This document shows, piece after piece, positions 49,398-53,980 of a DNA stretch of 53,980 nucleotides (positions are counted from its first letter, which is position 1; each line of letters starts with the position of its first letter). The notes under the pieces were generated by a model. The model was given only the letters and a program-made list of their open reading frames with translations. It ran no database searches and was not told the DNA's origin. This stretch comes from JASJAR01 sp039198225. Lineage in GTDB: Bacteria; Pseudomonadota; Alphaproteobacteria; Rhodobacterales; Rhodobacteraceae. The position numbers and the translations under genes were made by a program. The stretch covers positions 1-53,980 of the forward strand of contig JBCCTQ010000029.1 in the NCBI GenBank assembly GCA_039198225.1, read 5' to 3'.

Positions 49398-51711
49398 GCA
49401 CGCCGAACGGGGTGCTGCCGGTTTCACCGCTTAGCCGCGCTTGGTAGATGGGCAGGCTTTCAGCCACGCGCATCACGTAGTTCCGGGTTTCGCGGAACGG
49501 GATATGCTCGATCCAGTCGACCATCGCCTCGACGTCTTTCGTCGTCGGGTCCCCCCGCTGTCGGACCCAGCGCCGGATCCGCCCAGGTCCGGCATTGTAA
49601 GCCCCCGCCATGTAGATCGGATTGGCGTTAAATTCGTCGGCCATCCAGGCGAGATAGGTAGTCCCAAGGGTGGCGTTATAGGACGGGTCGTCGATGAGCC
49701 GGGCCGCCGAATAGTCAAGATCGAGGCTTCCGGCCACCTCCCGCGCCGTGGCTGGCATAAGTTGCATCAGCCCCCGTGCACCGGCGCCGGATTGAACGCC
49801 CGGGTCAAACTCGCTCTCCCGCCGGGCAATGGCGAGCGCCATGGCCGGGTCGACGTTTTCGGCTGAGGCCACCAGATCGACCAGCGGGAAATAGGCCCGG
49901 GGGATGACCACCCCTTCGCCTGCGGCGCGCTTGCCAACCATTACCGCAATGTGGGGCTCGCCAAGCGCCAAGGCGAGATCGCCCACGGCGCCTGCAAACT
50001 CTGCACTCTGCCCTTCGATGAGATGGGCCATGAAGCGCTCAGCTAGATCACGCTCGCCTGCATTGAGTAGAAGGCGCGCCGCCGCCAGGACCGAATTGGA
50101 ACCAAGCCCAAGCTCCCGCCAATTGGGATAGATCATCCGCCCCGCCAAGGCCGGATCGCGGGGCACTTCGGCCGCGTCGGCCGCTAAGAGCCCATAGAAA
50201 GAGGTCTGCCAACGGGCCCCTTCCTGGTAGGCGGCTTGTGCATTTTCAAATTGGCCGAGCGCGTCCCAGGCGCGGCCTTCCCAATAGCCCGCGCGGCCAA
50301 GGCTGATGGGCGTTTTCACCGCGGCCCCGAACCGTTTGAAATGCCCAAGCGCGGCTTCGGCATCGTCGAGATAGCTCAGCGCGAGATAGCCCGACAGCCA
50401 TTCAAGGTCTGCGTAGTGCCGCCCGGCCTCAAGCCCGTGTGCCGAAGCCACATTGTAGGCTTCCTTGGCCTCGCCTTCGCGCATCAACGACCGTGCAAGG
50501 CTCCGGCGCCAACCGGCCCACATATTGGGCCGACCAAGGCTCTCGGCACTTCCCTCCCGGGCCAAAAGGAGCTCGAGCGCGGCCTCGCTCCGCCCTTTCC
50601 GGGCGCGCCACTGAAAACGTTCGAATAGAAGACCCGGATCGGATTGGAGCGCCTCCGGCACAGCTTTGACCAAACCGTCGACGCCGTTCTTTTGCCCCCG
50701 CAGCGCCAGCCGCGCCTCCGCGAGCGCTTTCTGGCTCTTTGGCACAAGCCCATACATACGCGCTGCCGCCTTGGCCTGATTGGACCAAAGAAGCATATCC
50801 AGCCGGGTGATATGGTGGGGTTTCAGGGCGTCTCGATAGTCGCGAAGAAGGACACGCTCCGTGGCCGCGTTCATGGTTCGGCTTTGCCAGGCGCGGATGG
50901 CTTCGGCCTCGGCCGCCTCCGGGTCGCCGCTGCGTCTGAGTGCTCCGACAAGCGCCAATGTGCCCTGGCCCGTTTGGGGTTGGGCCCCGTCAAAGAATGC
51001 GATCACGTCGTCCTGGCGCGAGCGGGTTGGCAAAACGCCCTCGCTCCGGCGCTTCAGGTAAGAAAGTCCCGGCCAATCCGGGTTTCGCGCGATAAAGTCC
51101 CGAACTTCATCAAACCGACCCACGCCCGCTCGGAACCGATGCCAGTTGATAATGTCCTCGGCCACCGGGCCAGCCCTTTCGGCCGCCGCCCGGGCGGCGG
51201 CAATCTCGCCGCCGCGCAGATAGGCCATGGCGCGTTTGAGGTGGGCCGCCGGAATGTCGACTTTTGGTCGGGCCCGCGGACGGATCTCGGCCAAGGGCGA
51301 GACCTGGTCGGGGGGCTGCGCCTCGGGCTCGGGGATCGGAGCAACGGGGCCTTGGACCGCCCTCAGAACGGCCACAACCGGTTCTTCAGTCACAGGCCGA
51401 GGACGCGGCCGGACAGCAGCAAGGGGATTGGGCAGGGCCGGGTCGTCCGGCGCGGCCGCATCGATGGCCCGTTGGGCCGCTGCTTCCCGCAAGCCGGGCG
51501 CGTTCGCCCCCTCTTTCAAAGGCGCTGGTATATCGTCAGCCGAAGGAGCACGGGCAAGCAAAACACCCGGCCTAGGCCGGGGCCGGACATCTTCCCAGCT
51601 GGTTTCTGCGCGTCCTACCTCGACAACGTTCGAAGCATGGGCGGACTGCCCGTCGAAGACGAGGGGCAAAGTGGCAACGCATCCCCCAAGAATCAACAAG
51701 CGGCAACTCAT
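49366..51711 (-). CDS. Slt-type lytic murein transglycosylase
   Basis: A protein of about 781 residues. An N-terminal signal (LLILGGCVATLPLVF to SAHAS; LGGC could be a lipobox) precedes a Pro/Arg-rich stretch (VRPRPRPG, IRPRARP) and a long helical superhelix like the U-domain of Slt70. The catalytic SLT domain has E632 in IARRESEFDPGVQSGAGARG, then LMQLMPATA, YNATLGTTYLAWM and YMAGAYNAGPGRIRRW. It cleaves peptidoglycan in the periplasm. ATG 51711 is chosen; ATG 51717 is two codons earlier. Divergent from dapA. Confidence 0.93.
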   Translation of the reverse strand: MSCRLLILGGCVATLPLVFDGQSAHASNVVEVGRAETSWEDVRPRPRPGVLLARAPSADDIPAPLKEGANAPGLREAAAQRAIDAAAPDDPALPNPLAAVRPRPRPVTEEPVVAVLRAVQGPVAPIPEPEAQPPDQVSPLAEIRPRARPKVDIPAAHLKRAMAYLRGGEIAAARAAAERAGPVAEDIINWHRFRAGVGRFDEVRDFIARNPDWPGLSYLKRRSEGVLPTRSRQDDVIAFFDGAQPQTGQGTLALVGALRRSGDPEAAEAEAIRAWQSRTMNAATERVLLRDYRDALKPHHITRLDMLLWSNQAKAAARMYGLVPKSQKALAEARLALRGQKNGVDGLVKAVPEALQSDPGLLFERFQWRARKGRSEAALELLLAREGSAESLGRPNMWAGWRRSLARSLMREGEAKEAYNVASAHGLEAGRHYADLEWLSGYLALSYLDDAEAALGHFKRFGAAVKTPISLGRAGYWEGRAWDALGQFENAQAAYQEGARWQTSFYGLLAADAAEVPRDPALAGRMIYPNWRELGLGSNSVLAAARLLLNAGERDLAERFMAHLIEGQSAEFAGAVGDLALALGEPHIAVMVGKRAAGEGVVIPRAYFPLVDLVASAENVDPAMALAIARRESEFDPGVQSGAGARGLMQLMPATAREVAGSLDLDYSAARLIDDPSYNATLGTTYLAWMADEFNANPIYMAGAYNAGPGRIRRWVRQRGDPTTKDVEAMVDWIEHIPFRETRNYVMRVAESLPIYQARLSGETGSTPFGVLILHRSSGPN

Positions 51712-51818
51712 GGGCATGAGCCTAGCGCAGAAGTGTAAACCTGCAATGGAGACGCTTGGCATTCCTCCGGCCGGTGGCTAGGGTCCGCGCCGATCGCAAC
51801 CGGCCGAGGCCCTGTCCC

Positions 51819-52694
51819 ATGTTCAAGGGTTCTATTCCCGCCCTCGTCACCCCATTTCGCGATGGAAACCTGGACTCTGAGGCCCTCGAAGCCCTTGTGG
51901 ACTGGCATATCGACGAAGGCTCGTCGGGCCTGGTGCCGGTGGGCACGACCGGCGAGAGCCCGACGCTCAGCCACAAAGAACATGGCCTGGTGGTCGAAAC
52001 GGTGGTTAAGGCCGCAGCGGGCCGGGTGCCCGTCATTGCCGGCGCGGGCTCGAACAACACCGAGGAAGGGGTCGCGCTCATCCGCCATGCGGCAGAGGTG
52101 GGAGCATCGGCGGCGTTGGTCGTCACGCCCTATTATAACAAGCCGACCCAAGCGGGCCTCATTGCCCATTACACGGCGCTCCATGACGCCGCAGATCTGC
52201 CGATCATCATCTACAATATTCCGGGCCGTTCGGTGGTGGACATGTCGGTGGCGACGATGGCCGAATTGGCGCAGCTCCCCCGGATCATTGGCGTCAAAGA
52301 TGCGACGGGCGATGTCACCCGCGTGAGCCAAACCCGTGCGGCCTCGGGGCCGGATTTCATCCAATTGTCCGGCGAGGATGCCTCCGCTTTGGGGTTCAAT
52401 GCCCATGGGGGCCAGGGATGCATCAGCGTGACGGCCAATGTCGCGCCCAGGCTTTGCGCGGAATTCCAAGCCGCCACGCTTGCCGGCGACTATGCCAAAG
52501 CGCTCGTCTTCCAGGACAAGCTGATGCCGCTCCACGAGGCAATATTCCGCGAACCCGGCCTTGCGGGAGCGAAATACGGCCTCTCCCTCCTCGGGCGCTG
52601 CCGGAACGACGTGCGATTGCCACTGGCACCCGTGACCGCGCCGGTCAAAGGCGAAATTCGGAAGGCTATGGAGCACGCAGGCCTCCTCAGCTGA
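51819..52694 (+). CDS. dapA: 4-Hydroxy-tetrahydrodipicolinate synthase
   Basis: A 291-residue DapA TIM barrel: GSIPALVTPFRDGNLD, PVGTTGESPTLSHKEH, VVTPYYNKPTQ, Y132 in IIIYNIPGRS and Schiff-base K160 in IIGVKDATGD. It condenses pyruvate with aspartate semialdehyde toward lysine and meso-diaminopimelate. ATG 51819 is the canonical start after CGAGG; the frame runs 21 codons upstream without family sequence. It precedes smpB as in other Rhodobacterales. Confidence 0.96.
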   Translation: MFKGSIPALVTPFRDGNLDSEALEALVDWHIDEGSSGLVPVGTTGESPTLSHKEHGLVVETVVKAAAGRVPVIAGAGSNNTEEGVALIRHAAEVGASAALVVTPYYNKPTQAGLIAHYTALHDAADLPIIIYNIPGRSVVDMSVATMAELAQLPRIIGVKDATGDVTRVSQTRAASGPDFIQLSGEDASALGFNAHGGQGCISVTANVAPRLCAEFQAATLAGDYAKALVFQDKLMPLHEAIFREPGLAGAKYGLSLLGRCRNDVRLPLAPVTAPVKGEIRKAMEHAGLLS

Positions 52695-52800
52695 GCGGCC
52701 CCACACAAGTTAAGATGCCTGAACATAGAGATTCGCGCAACAGCGCGATCCCAACCAGCCGCTGGACAGAACGGGCATCCTTTCTTATTTCCAGCCCGTT

Positions 52801-53277
52801 ATGGCTAAACCCAAGGACAATCCAAACTACAAGGTGATCGCGGAAAACCGTCGCGCGCGGTTCGATTACGCCGTTGAGAGCGATATCGAAGCCGGGATCC
52901 AGTTGATGGGGTCCGAGGTTAAGTCACTGCGCCTTGCCAGCGGTAATATCGCGGAAAGCTATGCCGAGGTGGAGGGGAGCGAGCTCTGGCTGGTGAACGC
53001 CTACATCGCGCCCTACGATGCCGGCCGGACATTCGGCCATGAGGAACGCCGCCGCCGGAAACTCCTCGTATCGAAGAAAGAGCTCTCGGATCTCTGGAAC
53101 GCCACCCAGCGGAAAGGCATGACGCTCGTGCCTTTGGTGATGTATTTTAATCATCGGGGCCTTGTGAAAGTGAAACTCGGCCTGGCCCGGGGCAAAAAGC
53201 TCGCCGACAAACGCGAAACCTCTGCCAAGCGCGACTGGAACCGCCAAAAGGCGCGGCTTATGAAAGAGCACGGGTGA
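52801..53277 (+). CDS. smpB: SsrA-binding protein SmpB
   Basis: A 158-residue SmpB: NYKVIAENRRARFDYAVES, GIQLMGSEVKSLRLASGNIA, AYIAPYD, HEERRRRKLLVSKKEL, and the basic tail GKKLADKRETSAKRDWNR. It delivers tmRNA to stalled ribosomes. ATG 52801 lies 106 nt after dapA. The tmRNA gene itself is not in this window. Confidence 0.96.
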   Translation: MAKPKDNPNYKVIAENRRARFDYAVESDIEAGIQLMGSEVKSLRLASGNIAESYAEVEGSELWLVNAYIAPYDAGRTFGHEERRRRKLLVSKKELSDLWNATQRKGMTLVPLVMYFNHRGLVKVKLGLARGKKLADKRETSAKRDWNRQKARLMKEHG

Positions 53278-53281
53278 GAGT

Positions 53282-53815
53282 TCAGGCCGACCAGGGCTTT
53301 TTCGGCGGGCTCCGGTAGCTCGGTTCGAGATCCGGGAATAAGTCTCCGGTGTCAAAATCGTCTGCCGGGCGGTCCCAACGGCCCATCCAGGGCGCCCGAG
53401 GTGCAAGCTCTCCGCTGGCTATCCACTGGAAATAGCCCAAAGCTCCAGACGCAGGTATCGGATCGCAGGCCACCGCCTCCGTCAGAACGAGCCCCATTGG
53501 GCCACCAAACCAGGGGCTGTCGCTTTCTGAGACTATTCCCGTCACCGTAACCCGGCCGATGATGCCCCGCCGGGGCAGCATTTCGGGCCTTGGGGCAACG
53601 ACGCCGTGGCGGGCCAATCGCCAAGCGCCCCATTCGTATTCCTTCCGCGTCATGCCGATGGCCGCGTGGATCGCAATCGGGCCGAGCCCCATTTTTCCGG
53701 CCCGGATGGCGCCGGGGCTCCGGTTCTCAATCACCTTATGGCCGGCCACGATCGCCCAGGCCCAAGGCTGGCGCACCGAAAGGGCGAGGTCGGGGATGTC
53801 GGCGGATGTGTCCAT
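53282..53815 (-). CDS. ASCH/PUA-like domain protein
   Basis: A 177-residue soluble protein with LALSVRQPWAWAIVAGHKVI, IENRS, GPIAIHAA, RRGIIGRVTVTGIVSESDSPW and GPMGLVLTEAVACDPIP. The SxRQPWAxxIxxGxKxxExR pattern is that of ASCH domains (PUA-like fold), which bind RNA or modified bases. ATG 53815 follows GAGGGGAAG; the longer frame to 53968 crosses the upstream hairpins and is not protein-like. Role unknown. It ends 4 nt from the convergent smpB gene. Confidence 0.75.
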   Translation of the reverse strand: MDTSADIPDLALSVRQPWAWAIVAGHKVIENRSPGAIRAGKMGLGPIAIHAAIGMTRKEYEWGAWRLARHGVVAPRPEMLPRRGIIGRVTVTGIVSESDSPWFGGPMGLVLTEAVACDPIPASGALGYFQWIASGELAPRAPWMGRWDRPADDFDTGDLFPDLEPSYRSPPKKPWSA

Positions 53816-53840
53816 CTTCCCCTCATACCGGATCCTCGAG

Positions 53841-53887
53841 CCGAATTCCTTTTGGAATTCGGGCCGGATTATGGAGCATAATCCGGC
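53841..53887. repeat. Two adjacent perfect hairpins upstream of the ASCH gene
   Basis: CCGAATTCC/GGAATTCGG (53841-53849, 53854-53862; TTTT centre) is followed at once by GCCGGATTATG/CATAATCCGGC (53863-53873, 53877-53887; GAG centre). They begin 26 nt before the ASCH start. Paired operators or a structured leader are possible. Confidence 0.5.
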
Positions 53888-53980
53888 GCCTTGCGGTGGG
53901 GGACGGGGCGCAGATCTCTTGCACAGCGGATTGTGCTTTTTTGCGAAGACCCGGAATTGGGCTCCCATTGCCGTGAGCGC
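53888..53980. other. Right-edge sequence, no gene recognised
   Basis: This short stretch upstream of the hairpins has no protein-like frame with a family signature. It may contain the ASCH promoter or the end of a gene outside the window. Confidence 0.4.

Noticed and set aside
50644..51738. 364-codon plus-strand frame inside the Slt-type gene
   Set aside because: Low-complexity Gly/Arg product antisense to a well-supported transglycosylase.
1..53980. Mobile element, prophage or CRISPR
   Set aside because: No transposase, integrase, terminal inverted repeats, target duplications or regularly spaced repeats were seen.
1..53980. tRNA or rRNA genes
   Set aside because: No TPsiC-like GTTCGAATC segment with matching acceptor stem was found in the gene-free stretches.

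Overview
This GC-rich chromosomal window looks like an alphaproteobacterium of the Rhodobacterales (roseobacter-like). That inference rests on gene neighbourhoods I recognise: rpoZ-rsh-DUF2062-pdxJ, def-def-fmt, rnd-lptA-lptB-hpf-ptsN, dapA-smpB and a 1151-residue alphaproteobacterial SMC. About 54 protein genes are tightly packed, many with 1 to 8 nt start/stop overlaps. I see no rRNA, tRNA, CRISPR array, insertion sequence, integrase or phage gene.

Region 1 (1-17090) is an envelope and exopolysaccharide (EPS) island. It opens with a HAD-domain glycan protein that runs off the left edge (1-1721, minus), then a triple-SH3 exported protein. Two divergent operons follow, fired from 9134-9380. 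The minus operon encodes an ExoY-type initiating sugar transferase, a Wzz-like chain-length protein, a Wzy/WaaL-like polymerase or ligase, a GT4 glycosyltransferase and an exported beta-helix protein. The plus operon encodes a DegT-type sugar aminotransferase, a phytanoyl-CoA-type dioxygenase, a GNAT/FemAB-like acyltransferase, a Wzx-like flippase and a GT2 enzyme. Together they resemble a Wzx/Wzy pathway for a polymer carrying an N-acylated amino sugar and possibly a hydroxylation. A large exported repeat protein lies convergently beside the locus.

Region 2 (17243-20505) carries RNase D, the LPS-export genes lptA and lptB, ribosome hibernation factor hpf and ptsN. lptC is not between rnd and lptA, and rpoN is not between lptB and hpf.

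Region 3 (20502-28620) is a second glycan locus with a sulfation signature. It holds cysQ (PAP phosphatase), galU, two tandem paralogous GT2-like enzymes, a GT14 enzyme with a long C-terminal extension, and a two-part sulfotransferase. A capsule-type ABC permease lies next to cysQ without its ATPase.

Region 4 (28642-41224) is mostly housekeeping: pdxJ, DUF2062, rsh, rpoZ, a NYN-domain protein, a LysE exporter, DUF3429, a GST, rnhA, fmt, two peptide deformylases (the second with Gln in place of the catalytic Glu), a PatB-type C-S lyase, a glutathionyl-hydroquinone reductase and a degenerate single-domain response regulator.

Region 5 (41438-53980) holds an MltB-type transglycosylase behind a textbook CtrA box, smc, an FMN reductase, an FAD oxidoreductase divergent from mnmD (a split MnmC arrangement), an EamA transporter, an Slt-type transglycosylase, dapA, smpB and an ASCH-like protein preceded by two adjacent hairpins.

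Limits: family assignments were made by reading translated sequence, without database searches. Promoters, operators and hairpins are pattern readings only.
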